A DNA stretch of 64,000 nt. It comes from Candidatus Binatia bacterium. GTDB taxonomy: Bacteria; Desulfobacterota; Binatia; HRBIN30. The position numbers and the translations under genes were made by a program. Shown here piece after piece: positions 29,161-38,404 of the stretch (position 1 is its first letter; every line of letters starts with the position of its first letter). The notes beneath the pieces were generated by a model. The model was not told where the DNA came from, did no database searches, and worked only from the letters and a program-made list of their open reading frames with translations. The stretch lies in the NCBI GenBank assembly GCA_026415395.1, contig JAOAHD010000016.1, positions 1 to 64,000 on the forward strand. Reading direction: 5' to 3'.

Positions 29161-29766
29161 CCACAAACTCCTTTGACCGTTAGCGACGTTCTGCTCAAAG
29201 CCCAACTGGCCCCGCGTGAAATGCGACCCGACCCCTATCACGCTCTCCGAACAGATGTCAACCGCAAACTGGAGAGGAGCTGCCCATTCTCCCTGCGATT
29301 CTCATTAAGGTCGGGGCAGCTTTCCGCGCAGTTCCCGCGCGACGTCCTCCTTTTCGTCCGAGCACGGAACCAGTCCGACGGCGCCTCCGCGCGGGATCGG
29401 TTGGCCCTAAATTTTAGAGGTTGATTTGCCGGTGAATTTGCGGGATGAATTGCGAGCCCGCATTGCCCGTTACGCAGTGCTTCGGCGCGAGGAGTGGGAC
29501 TGGAGGCGGCTGGGTATGCAGACCGGGCGGACCCAACGGTCCTCGGAAACTATGACAAACCGAGGGGGGACATGCCTGTTGGTAACAACTACGGCAAATT
29601 TTTGCCGGCGGGTTCGAACATTTTCGTCCGACGACCAAGAGGGAAACAGCAGCGTCCAATGGAGGGAATCTGGCACGGATTTGGCGCGTGGCTTTCGGTA
29701 CTTACGACAAGGCACTCGATTCCTCAGTCTCTCCGCTGATGACCCCGCTCGCGCTGGTAAAGCTGA
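29161..29766. other. Divergent intergenic region between the surface-protein genes
   Basis: About 600 bases separate the divergent 27910 and 29767 genes. A promoter candidate for the minus-strand gene is at 29234-29261. On the plus strand a frame at 29426-29770 starts with TTG five bases after AGAGG and ends overlapping the 29767 start as ATGA, but only its first 35 codons look protein-like, so I do not call it a gene. Nothing else is recognised. Confidence 0.5.
29234..29261 (-). promoter_or_regulatory. Candidate promoter of the 27910 surface-protein gene
   Basis: On the minus strand a perfect TTGACA (29256-29261) is followed after 16 bases by GATAGG (29234-29239). The predicted start of transcription is near 29227, leaving a leader of about 67 bases before ATG 29160. 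The -10 element is weak. Confidence 0.4.
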
Positions 29767-32700
29767 ATGAACGATAAGCTCAACCGATTGCGTTTCCGAT
29801 TGGCTCGATCCGACTCGACCGGCGTCGCGGCATGGCTGTGCGTTCCCACCGCGATGCTATTCCTCGCTGTAGCCCTCAGCACCACCTCTCTCGCCTTGCA
29901 ATTGCCCCCGCTGGGCAACATCGACACCGTCGTCGGCGGGGGCGTGGGCGACGGTGGCTGGGGGTCGAACGCGATCGTCGACCCGCGCGGCATGGTCGTG
30001 TGTGGGCGCTCGCTCTTCATCGCTGATGGCCTCAACCACCGTGTGCGCAAAGTGGACCTCGACTCCCTGGTGATCCAGACAGTTGCGGGCACCGGAGAGC
30101 GTGGCTTTTCGGGCGATGGTGGCCCGGCAACCGCAGCAAAGCTCAATTTCCCCACCGATGTCGCTTGCGCTAAAGACGGAAGCTTGTTCGTGGCAGACAC
30201 GTTCAACCACCGCATCCGCAAGATCTCGCGGGACGGGACAATCCTCACGGTGGTTGGGGACGGCCGCGCGTTCAGTAATGGGGACGGTGGGCCCGCGACC
30301 TCTGCCAGCGTAAACTCGCCGCGCGGTGTTGCCCTGGATTCCGCAGGAAACCTGTACGTCGCGGAAACGGACGGAAACCGCATCCGCAAGGTGGGAGCAA
30401 ACGGCATCATCACCACTGTTGCGGGCACAGGCTCTTGGGGTTTTGGAGGCGACAATGGTCTCGCGACCCAAGCGAAACTCGCCAACCCGTGGCACGTCGC
30501 GGTCGATTGGGCCGGGAACCTATTCATCGCGGATTACGGCAATTCGCGCATTCGCCGCGTCGATGTTCAAGGGATCATCACAACCGTGGTCGGCGACGGC
30601 TGGCAGGCATTCTCCGGCGATGGCGGTCCGGCTTCGGGAGCGCGCATCTTCAACCCAGGGAAGCTGCTCTTCGATACCGCCAACAATCTGTACTTCACCG
30701 ATGTCGGGAACAACCGCGTGCGCCGGCTCACTGCCGTTGGCGGGATCGTGACATCGGCCTCCATCATCGACACCGTCGCGGGCAATGGCGTTCGCGCTCC
30801 CTCCCCCGATGGCGGGCCCGCCACGCAAACGAGCTTCGCCATGCTCACGGGTTTGGCTTGGGATGGCGTGACCGGCTCCCTCTACGTTGGCCAGTATGCA
30901 ACCAACCCGCCCAATCGAGAGAATCGTGCGCGAGCGGTGTTGGCCTCGGGCATGGTCGCTCCTTTCGTCGGGGGCGGGGTCGGCGACGGTGGCGCAGCGG
31001 AACACGCACTCATCGATCCCGCTGGGCTCGTGGTGCGCCCGCTGCTTACGACCTACGGCTTCGAGCTTTTCATCGCCGATGCCACCAACAATCGCGTGCG
31101 CGCCGTCAGTTCGGTTACCGGCACGATCACGACCGTTGCCGGCGATGGCAGCGCGTGCGTCACTGGTAGCTCCTGCGGCGACAATGGCCTGGCGGTTGCC
31201 GCCCAGCTCGACAGCCCGTTCGATGTCGATCTCGACGTGTTCGGCAACTTGTACATCGCCGAACTCGGCGGCCACCGCATCCGCAAAGTGGACGCAGCTA
31301 CCGGCACGATCACCACCGTCGCCGGCACCGGCGGATTTGGTTACAACGGCGACAACATCCCGGCAACGCAAGCAACGTTAGCAAACCCGTACGCAGTTGC
31401 CGCCTCAGCCAGCGACGGTGCCCTCTACATTGCGGACTTCCAAAACAATCGCATCCGCAAGGTGGACCGCGGCATCATCACCACGGTGGCGGGGAACGGC
31501 AACTGGGGCAACCCAGCGGACGGTTCGGTTGCCGCGCAGTCTCCCCTCGGCGCCCCCACGGACGTGGCGATTGGGCCAGACGGCACCCTGTACTTTGTCG
31601 ACCGTGGGAATAACATAGTGCGGCGCATTCGTGCTGGCTTGTTAGAGCGGGTGGCAGGTACGGGGTGGGCGGGATTTGCCGGTGACGGCGGACCCGCCAC
31701 GCAAGCGCAACTTTCTGGGCCGACGCGGATTGCCTTCGACCAATACGGCGGCCTCCTGATTGCCGATGCGGGCAATTATCGGATCCGTCGGGTAGACATG
31801 TCTACAGGCATCATCACCACCGTGGCTGGCAATGGTGCCCCGATGAACTCAGGCGATGGGGGACCGGTACTGGCCGCAAGCCTCACGCGGGTCAGTGGTT
31901 TAGCGATCGACGACGAAGGGCATCTCTTCTTGTCGGTACCCGACGCGGCGCGGGTGCGCGTGGCAAGCTTGGACATCGCACCGCCGATTCCAGTGGCTAC
32001 CGCGTCGCTCACTCCTAGCCCCACAGTGACGCTAGCACCAAGCTCAACGGGCACACCGACCGCAACCAGAGCGGCAACGAATACGCCGACATTCACCCCC
32101 TCACCGACAGCAACGGCAAGCCGTACGTTTACCCCTTCGAACTCGCCAACACCAAGCTTTACGCCGACCCCTACGGCGTCGCCCACAGTGACGGCAAGCT
32201 CCACCCGCACGGCGACGCCAACGGAGACCGCTACTCACACCCCAACACGCACTCCGACTTCCACAGCTACTGCGACCAACACGTTCACCGCAACGAACAC
32301 ACCCACACTGACTTTCACGCGCACACCGACCCTCACGCCCACCCAGACGGCCACCTGGACCGCCTCGCCGACGCCGACACAAACCTTCACCCCGACGAAC
32401 ACCCCCACCGCCACCCACACGTTCACTACGACACCGACGCGCACCTCCACACCCACGCGCACGGAGACGCGTACACCGACCCCGACCGCCACACCATCGA
32501 ACACGCCGACTCAAACTGCAACCCATACGCCAACCAACACTCCGACGCCGAGCTTCACACCGACACCGTCACGAACACCGACGAACAGCTCTACTCCGAC
32601 GCTATCCCCAACCCGCACCGCAACAAACACCGCGACGAGCACGAGGACGCCGACACCGACTCGAACCGCCACTCCGACCATGCCTCCGTCGCCCACATTC

Positions 32701-33879
32701 ACGCTCACCCTAACTCCCACCCAGACGTTCACGTGGACGCCCACCCGCACGCCGTCATCCACGAGCACGCCGACCTTCACGCCGACTGCAACCGCAACGA
32801 GGACGGCAACGAATTCGCCCACCGCCACTCCCTCGTTCACACCGAGCCGCACCGTGACGGCCACGAACACGGGCACGCCTACGCGCACCGCAACACCGAC
32901 CACCACGGCGAGCCCGACGCCAACCGCTACTCCAACAGCGAACGGAATTCGCCTGAGCGGAATGGTGACCTACTTCAACAGCGTTAACCCGCTGCCCGAC
33001 GTGTTAGTCCGTGCCGACACCCGGGGAGGTATGCTCGAGGCCCGCACAGCAAGCGATGGCAGTTATCGAATCGAGCAAGTACCCCCGGGCTCCGTGAGTG
33101 TGGCGGCACTTCCGGATCAAAGTCACTCGCTGAACCCGCGGATCAGCACGGGAACCGCAGCGATTACAGCAGCAGATGCCGTGAAAGTCCTGCAAGCGGT
33201 GACCGGACTGCTTGCCCTGACGGATCTCGAGCAATCCGTCTGCGACGCTAACGGTAGCGGCTCGATCACGGCCAGCGATGCAGTGGCTATTCTCCAGTCC
33301 GTGGTCGGCGCAGCGCCTGAGGACTCATGTATCGGTACGTGGGCCGTGAAGCCCGATGCAGGTCTTCCGCCAATCGCCACTCCCACGCCCACCACAACCG
33401 GCTCTTGTGGGCCGCATCTGCAGGTATCTTTAGCCGACGCGCTCCAAGACGTGAGCGGAATTAACTTTGTCTCTGGAGTGGTCGGTGACTGCAACGGCAG
33501 TCTCGCTGGCAACAGCGGAGGACTCGTCGCCCACGCGCTGCGCGAAGACCCGACACGAACGGGCGCCGTTGTCGGCAGACCTCTTCGTCAACGCGGCGCC
33601 TGGCGAGTCCCAGTAGAAGTCCTGGCCTCGCGGCCTTGGAGCGCGGCCACGGTGCACATTCGCTTCGATGCCCGCCGCTTGCGCGGGATGCGCGTCTCCG
33701 TACCGAAAAGCACCGACGGTTCACTGACGGCTTATAGGGTCGGTAGCAATGAGGTGATGCTGGCGGTTGCCCGCCCGCACGCCCGGGCGGACCACAAGGT
33801 TCTCGCTTGGCTGCTTTTCGACCGGCGCGTTCGACCTGGCAGCGATGTATTGGCAATTCAGAACGTGCGAGTGGAGTAA
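29767..33879 (+). CDS. NHL-propeller surface protein with Thr-Pro linker, dockerin and cohesin-like domains
   Basis: This 1370-residue protein has a signal peptide (about 1-47). A long array of NHL-type propeller repeats (about 50-735) has the unit TVAGTG[23 protein letters not shown]2-GNLYIAD-x2-N-x-RIRKV. A Thr-Pro linker runs from about 739 to 1058. A carboxypeptidase-regulatory-like beta-sandwich follows (about 1062-1120: [20 protein letters not shown]), then a type I dockerin-like pair (about 1131-1182: [13 protein letters not shown] and [20 protein letters not shown]) and a cohesin-like domain (about 1278-1370). The last three modules recur in the next gene. Such propellers usually bind proteins or sugars. 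No C-terminal sorting tail is present (ends NVRVE). Confidence 0.85.
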   Translation: MNDKLNRLRFRLARSDSTGVAAWLCVPTAMLFLAVALSTTSLALQLPPLGNIDTVVGGGVGDGGWGSNAIVDPRGMVVCGRSLFIADGLNHRVRKVDLDSLVIQTVAGTGERGFSGDGGPATAAKLNFPTDVACAKDGSLFVADTFNHRIRKISRDGTILTVVGDGRAFSNGDGGPATSASVNSPRGVALDSAGNLYVAETDGNRIRKVGANGIITTVAGTGSWGFGGDNGLATQAKLANPWHVAVDWAGNLFIADYGNSRIRRVDVQGIITTVVGDGWQAFSGDGGPASGARIFNPGKLLFDTANNLYFTDVGNNRVRRLTAVGGIVTSASIIDTVAGNGVRAPSPDGGPATQTSFAMLTGLAWDGVTGSLYVGQYATNPPNRENRARAVLASGMVAPFVGGGVGDGGAAEHALIDPAGLVVRPLLTTYGFELFIADATNNRVRAVSSVTGTITTVAGDGSACVTGSSCGDNGLAVAAQLDSPFDVDLDVFGNLYIAELGGHRIRKVDAATGTITTVAGTGGFGYNGDNIPATQATLANPYAVAASASDGALYIADFQNNRIRKVDRGIITTVAGNGNWGNPADGSVAAQSPLGAPTDVAIGPDGTLYFVDRGNNIVRRIRAGLLERVAGTGWAGFAGDGGPATQAQLSGPTRIAFDQYGGLLIADAGNYRIRRVDMSTGIITTVAGNGAPMNSGDGGPVLAASLTRVSGLAIDDEGHLFLSVPDAARVRVASLDIAPPIPVATASLTPSPTVTLAPSSTGTPTATRAATNTPTFTPSPTATASRTFTPSNSPTPSFTPTPTASPTVTASSTRTATPTETATHTPTRTPTSTATATNTFTATNTPTLTFTRTPTLTPTQTATWTASPTPTQTFTPTNTPTATHTFTTTPTRTSTPTRTETRTPTPTATPSNTPTQTATHTPTNTPTPSFTPTPSRTPTNSSTPTLSPTRTATNTATSTRTPTPTRTATPTMPPSPTFTLTLTPTQTFTWTPTRTPSSTSTPTFTPTATATRTATNSPTATPSFTPSRTVTATNTGTPTRTATPTTTASPTPTATPTANGIRLSGMVTYFNSVNPLPDVLVRADTRGGMLEARTASDGSYRIEQVPPGSVSVAALPDQSHSLNPRISTGTAAITAADAVKVLQAVTGLLALTDLEQSVCDANGSGSITASDAVAILQSVVGAAPEDSCIGTWAVKPDAGLPPIATPTPTTTGSCGPHLQVSLADALQDVSGINFVSGVVGDCNGSLAGNSGGLVAHALREDPTRTGAVVGRPLRQRGAWRVPVEVLASRPWSAATVHIRFDARRLRGMRVSVPKSTDGSLTAYRVGSNEVMLAVARPHARADHKVLAWLLFDRRVRPGSDVLAIQNVRVE
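31990..32945. repeat. Thr-Pro coding repeat of the 29767 gene
   Basis: About 950 bases of irregular T-P-T-x coding repeat read on the plus strand; the reverse strand shows open Val-Gly-Val frames as a by-product. Units are more diverged than in the 26412 linker. Confidence 0.88.
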
Positions 33880-33977
33880 CTTTCTGCCGCTCTCAAGGCG
33901 GACGCAAAATCTTGCTTGAGTGCGGTGAGCCACGGTGGCATCGTCGATTCCAAAGCGCAGAGCTGTTGAATGCGTCC

Positions 33978-36900
33978 ATGAGCCGGCTTCGTGACTGGTG
34001 TTTCTTGGTGATCCTCACGATCATCGCCTCGGCTGGCCAGCGGGCTCTGGCCAGCACCTTCGTACCCATGAACGATGAAGCGCTAGTGGCAAGCTCGGAC
34101 GCGATTGTGCTTGGCCGCGTGGGCCAAATTCGCTCCCACCTCGATGCGGCGCACAGCGTCCGCACCGAGGTGAGCGTGGAGGTGTACGAAGTCCTCAAGG
34201 GCCAGGTGGGCGATCCGGTGCTGATGGTGTGGGTCCCCGGAGGTCAGGTCGGGGAGCACATCGAATGGATTTTCGGCGCTCCGCAGTTCCTGATGGGAGA
34301 AGAGGTTCTGTTGTTTCTCGTTCGCGACGTTCGGGGGCAGTGGCAAACAAATTCTCTCGCGTGGGGCAAATTCGGGGTTCGCCAGCAAAGCAATGGCACT
34401 TCTGTAATTGTGCGCGAGCTCGGGCTCGGCACTGCTCTCCTCGATCCGGGCGGCGGGCTTGCGTCGCCGGCAGCACGCGTGGAAGAGCTCTGGTCATTCC
34501 TCAACTACATCCGCGGACTCGTAGGCCCTTCCGCGCCACGCGGTGCGAGCGAAAGCGAGCCGACACCTGCTGCGACAGACAATAGCGGTGAATTCGAATA
34601 TCACGCTGCCTTTACCCTCCTCGGGAGCCCACCGGCCCGCTGGCACGAGGCGGACACAGGAACTCCGGTGACGTATGTGAGCACGGCCGACAGCGCTCTT
34701 GGTCCCACTGCGTCCATGCAAGCCGTGAGCGACGCCTTGGCCGCGTGGAGCAGTGTGTCCGGAGCCTCCCTGGTGTTAGCCTATGGCGGCTTGATGAGCC
34801 CGACTCCGACACCGGCTCCGGGCTTCCCTACACCGACACCGCTCGGCTACGGCGGATGTGCTTTCAACCGAGTGATCTTCGATGACCCGCGCGGGGAGAT
34901 CACGGATCCCAGCAATTGTAGCGGCACGTTGGCAATCGGCGGTTACTGCGCAAGCGGCTTTAACCAAGTCACCGTGAATGGCACCACCTTTGTTGGAATT
35001 ACCGCCGGCAAAGTGGTGCTGAACAACGGGTGGTCCACGCAATGCCCCAGCTTCTGGACCCCTTGCCTGGTCGCCGAGGTCATCACCCATGAAATCGGCC
35101 ACAGCATCGGATTCGGCCACTCCTCTGAAAACCCATCGGAGCCGAATTTCACATTGAAGGACGCCACCATGTACTACCGCGCACACAACGACGGGCGTTG
35201 CGCCCAAGTGCGCGTTGACGATGTGGCCGCGATGCAGTTCGTGTACCCATATTCTGGGCCCACGTTTACACCCACGGACACACGAACCCCTACCAATACC
35301 CCCTCGGTAACCCCCACGCCCACCATGACCTCCACCCGCTCGCCGACCAACAGCGCAACGCCCTCGCGCACTCCAACTGGCACCTTCACTCCGACTGCGA
35401 CGAGAACTCCCACATCGACACTGACGTTCACCGCCACTCGCTCCGCGACACCAACACCAACCGCCTCCTTCACGGCAAGCCCCACGCTGACAGCAACGCT
35501 GACGGCGACTCACACGCCCACACCCACAATTTCCGCCACACCTACCGAGACCGCCACCGCGAGCAACACACCCACCCCGTCGATCACGGCCACCCCCACT
35601 CCGACCCCCCTGCCGAGCGACACGCCAACCACTACAGCCACGCCGACCGAAACTCTGTCTCCAACACGAACCCCTACGCCGTCCGCCACCGCCACACGGA
35701 CAGCGAGTTTCACACCGACGCTCACGCCGACATTGTCCCCGACGGGCACGAGCACCGCGACGCGAACGACCACTCCGACGCACTCCCCTACGGGCACACC
35801 GACTGTAACACGCACGCCCACCGAGACCCCGACACCTACGGAAACCGCCTCCCCGACCCTCACAGCAACAGAAAGTCCGACGCCGCCTTTCTCGCCGACC
35901 GCCACCACAACTTCCACACCCTCCCCTATGACCACGCCATCCGCCACACCGTCTCTCACCCCCACCTTTTCAAGCACGCCCACACGCAGCCTTACTCCAA
36001 CACCGACATTTACCTTCACTCGCAGCGCAACACCGTCCGCAACGCCCACACGCTCCCCGACCTCGACGGCAACCTTCTCCCCGACTCGGACTTCCACACC
36101 GTCTCCAACCCTGACACCCACTGCAAGCCCGTCGCGCACCGCAACCTCGTCAGCCACGCACACTGCCTCGCCCGCACCGTCCCCAACTCCCACCCCCGCG
36201 CCAACCAACTCGCTCACCGGCAGCGTGGTTTACCGCGAAACCTCCCAAGCTCTCAGCGGCGTGCAGGTGCGGTTTACCGACCCGGCCATCGACGCGCTCA
36301 CGAACTCCAACGGCGAGTTTGTTCTCAGCTCCGTGCCGCTCGGCATTGGGCGGATCACGCCTTCGTATAGCGGTGCGGTGAACGGTGCCGTTACCGCCGC
36401 CGATGCCGTGGTCATCTTGCAAGCTCTTGTAGGCATGCAGTCGCTGAACGCCGCGGGAACCCTTGCCGCGGACGTGAACGCGTCGGGAGACGTTACCGCG
36501 GCTGACGCGGCCACAGTCCTGCAGTATGTGGTTGGCAGTATACCGGAGTTTCCTGCCGCGGCCAGGTGCGGCTCCCCGTGGCTCTTCTTGCCCGAACCGG
36601 ATCCGGCGCCCAATCAACTGATCGTTACACCACAACCTGCAGCGAATCCTTGCGTCGCCGGTGCGATCGCGTACGAGCCGCTCAGCACGTCTGCTGCGGG
36701 GCAAAATTTCACCGGCATTCTCCTCGGGGACGTCAACGCCTCTTGGCAAGCTTCGGGACCGCTGATCGCGAAGCATACCGCCACGGCGCACCGAGGCCCG
36801 ATGCGGCTCGTGCGTCGCAGCGGCCAAACGGTGGTCCGGATTCCATTTCGCATCGTACCGTCAAGGCCGTTCTCCGCACTCGAGGGTAGCCTGCGTTACG

Positions 36901-37109
36901 ACCCGCGCACGATTCGCTCCGTGCGGGCTCGTCTCGTGGCTCGCGGTGGGAATGTTCTGGTGGCCCAATACGCCAGCGGCGGAGAGTTACGGGTGGCCGC
37001 GGCAAGTGCCGTCGCGATTGCCGAACCCAGCACCCTATGGGTCGACGTTCGCGGGGCCGCCGCAGTCCCGCGCGGAGCGCTTCGGATCGAGTGGATTCAC
37101 GTCGAGTGA
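33978..37109 (+). CDS. Secreted metzincin-type metalloprotease with Thr-Pro linker, dockerin and cohesin-like domains
   Basis: This 1043-residue protein has a signal peptide (about 1-27, ending RALAS), an N-terminal domain (about 28-185) of unknown type, and a zinc protease domain (about 205-425). The consensus [11 protein letters not shown] is at 371-381 (ligands H371, H375, H381; catalytic E372) and a Met-turn candidate is ATMYY at M398. The matrixin-like spacing puts it in the metzincins. A 315-residue Thr-Pro linker (about 428-743) leads to a regulatory-like beta-sandwich (744-793), a dockerin pair (about 800-855: [33 protein letters not shown]) and a cohesin-like domain (about 940-1043). 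The start codon is chosen for the signal peptide; its ribosome binding site is weak. The 3' end overlaps the convergent membrane-protein gene by 13 bases. Confidence 0.87.
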   Translation: MSRLRDWCFLVILTIIASAGQRALASTFVPMNDEALVASSDAIVLGRVGQIRSHLDAAHSVRTEVSVEVYEVLKGQVGDPVLMVWVPGGQVGEHIEWIFGAPQFLMGEEVLLFLVRDVRGQWQTNSLAWGKFGVRQQSNGTSVIVRELGLGTALLDPGGGLASPAARVEELWSFLNYIRGLVGPSAPRGASESEPTPAATDNSGEFEYHAAFTLLGSPPARWHEADTGTPVTYVSTADSALGPTASMQAVSDALAAWSSVSGASLVLAYGGLMSPTPTPAPGFPTPTPLGYGGCAFNRVIFDDPRGEITDPSNCSGTLAIGGYCASGFNQVTVNGTTFVGITAGKVVLNNGWSTQCPSFWTPCLVAEVITHEIGHSIGFGHSSENPSEPNFTLKDATMYYRAHNDGRCAQVRVDDVAAMQFVYPYSGPTFTPTDTRTPTNTPSVTPTPTMTSTRSPTNSATPSRTPTGTFTPTATRTPTSTLTFTATRSATPTPTASFTASPTLTATLTATHTPTPTISATPTETATASNTPTPSITATPTPTPLPSDTPTTTATPTETLSPTRTPTPSATATRTASFTPTLTPTLSPTGTSTATRTTTPTHSPTGTPTVTRTPTETPTPTETASPTLTATESPTPPFSPTATTTSTPSPMTTPSATPSLTPTFSSTPTRSLTPTPTFTFTRSATPSATPTRSPTSTATFSPTRTSTPSPTLTPTASPSRTATSSATHTASPAPSPTPTPAPTNSLTGSVVYRETSQALSGVQVRFTDPAIDALTNSNGEFVLSSVPLGIGRITPSYSGAVNGAVTAADAVVILQALVGMQSLNAAGTLAADVNASGDVTAADAATVLQYVVGSIPEFPAAARCGSPWLFLPEPDPAPNQLIVTPQPAANPCVAGAIAYEPLSTSAAGQNFTGILLGDVNASWQASGPLIAKHTATAHRGPMRLVRRSGQTVVRIPFRIVPSRPFSALEGSLRYDPRTIRSVRARLVARGGNVLVAQYASGGELRVAAASAVAIAEPSTLWVDVRGAAAVPRGALRIEWIHVE
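35270..36205. repeat. Thr-Pro coding repeat of the metalloprotease gene
   Basis: About 930 bases of T-P-T-x coding repeat, mostly with diverged units. As in the other four linkers, the complementary strand is open as Val-Gly-rich frames without ribosome binding sites. Confidence 0.88.
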
Positions 37110-37711
37110 GCGCGGGCTGGTGACTTGTGGCCCCGTTGATGGCCGTTGGCCTGTGAGAATCGCCGCGCCCGACCGGCAATCGAGAGGAGTTGGCGAAAAT
37201 GGATCCCAGCCCAAATCATGAAGGGGACAACTTGAGTGTCCACATACATCGCCAGGTCGGTGAGCAAGGCCAAGCGGTAGCGAAACCGAGCGCTATAGGC
37301 CTGCGGGTCGATTCTCGTTGCATACCCAAACTCGATTGCCAAAACGACGTCGAGCACTTGCCACAGCAGCAATAGCAAGAGCGCCACACTGAGCCGTTTG
37401 CTCTTTGCGTTCCAGGACGGAGCGGGCGTCGCGATCATCAAGGCGAGGAGCAGTACCGTGTTTGCGTGGATCCACTCCGCAGCAATGCTCGGCGGGTTGC
37501 CTGGAATTTGGTAGCCGCGCGGCCAAAAGAACAACGTCGTGCCCGACGACCACACGCTCGTAGGCCGATCGACGATGCTTACCACCAATTCGGCAAACAC
37601 CGCCAACCCTGCTGTGTATGCCGAGCCAATCAGGAGCCAAAAGACAAAGAAGCCCAAGAAAGCCAGGAGTATGCGGCCCAAGAATTTGAGTGGCTCAACG
37701 GCCAGCGACAT
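37097..37711 (-). CDS. Exosortase-associated polytopic membrane protein (XrtH-associated type)
   Basis: This 204-residue protein has about four hydrophobic segments: [57 protein letters not shown] and one near 165-180. Its loops contain [22 protein letters not shown]. Proteins like this are encoded next to exosortase H in other bacteria. It overlaps the exosortase gene by 17 bases on the same strand, so the two are coupled. Its biochemical role is unknown; a function in anchoring or handing over the substrate is plausible. ATG 37711 is preferred over the longer frame because of the membrane segment, though its ribosome binding site is weak. Confidence 0.65.
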   Translation of the reverse strand: MSLAVEPLKFLGRILLAFLGFFVFWLLIGSAYTAGLAVFAELVVSIVDRPTSVWSSGTTLFFWPRGYQIPGNPPSIAAEWIHANTVLLLALMIATPAPSWNAKSKRLSVALLLLLLWQVLDVVLAIEFGYATRIDPQAYSARFRYRLALLTDLAMYVDTQVVPFMIWAGIHFRQLLSIAGRARRFSQANGHQRGHKSPARAHST

Positions 37712-38234
37712 GCACGAACCGCTGCGCCCAGTACAGCCACGTTGCCACGGCGACGACAATAATCATCGCCTGCGCCAAGTAGACGTGGGTGTAATGGAAG
37801 TATGGGTTGGCGAACAACCCGACGAGAAAAAGCCCGACGACCCGCAGCACGTTGAGTGCGTGGATCACCACCGCTCCAAGCACCAGCCCAACGCACCGCG
37901 AAACCCAACTGGCCGGGTAAGCGAGCACAGCCGCACTGTAAATCGCGGTCGGCACCACTCCGGAACACGCCTCTGTCACATCCACGGCAAAGCCGTTCGC
38001 GCTTAAACGCGTGCCCTCGACCGACAGCGTAAAGCCCAACAATGAGCCTAAGACACGCAAGAAAATCGCGCTGGCCCAGGTGGCGAACTGCGCCATCCAT
38101 GCCGCGACGTTCAGCCGATCCGCAAGCGGCGCGTAGTCGGTGGCAAAAAATACCAGCAGGATCACCGCCAAAAACGTTCCGACCACGCGGATCACCAGCC
38201 ATTGCTCTCGCAGCCAGCGCCACAACATCGACAC
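37695..38234 (-). CDS. Exosortase (XrtH-like transpeptidase)
   Basis: This 179-residue integral membrane protein of the exosortase/archaeosortase family has the catalytic-site elements EACSGVVPTAIYSAAVLAYP (catalytic Cys in ACSG) and IHALNVLRVVGL (conserved Arg), followed by the late His-containing HYTHVYLAQ. Exosortases cut C-terminal sorting signals and may attach the protein to a membrane or cell-wall-linked carrier. Its small size and the partner membrane protein fit XrtH, whose usual substrates end in IPTL-type signals. The start is GTG 38234 with AAGGAG eight bases upstream. The two proteins with IPVVPSP tails at 26412 and 27910 are the likely substrates. Confidence 0.85.
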   Translation of the reverse strand: MSMLWRWLREQWLVIRVVGTFLAVILLVFFATDYAPLADRLNVAAWMAQFATWASAIFLRVLGSLLGFTLSVEGTRLSANGFAVDVTEACSGVVPTAIYSAAVLAYPASWVSRCVGLVLGAVVIHALNVLRVVGLFLVGLFANPYFHYTHVYLAQAMIIVVAVATWLYWAQRFVHVAGR

Positions 38235-38404
38235 CGCGAACGCTCCTTCGTTTGGTGGGCGGCAATGTCGCCGCTCCCTCCGAGGCTGTCAAGCGCAGAT
38301 CGTTCGCGCACTGCGGCTCACCCGCGCTTGGCAAAGCGGGCTCACCCCGGCCATCCGCCCTGTACGTTGACATTCCCTAGGTTCGGCACGTATGAACCGC
38401 GCGC

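Noticed and set aside
29426-29770. Plus-strand frame with TTG start after AGAGG and an ATGA overlap with the propeller gene
   Set aside because: Only the first third looks protein-like; the rest has composition of a random frame and no family. Kept as a note in the intergenic entry.
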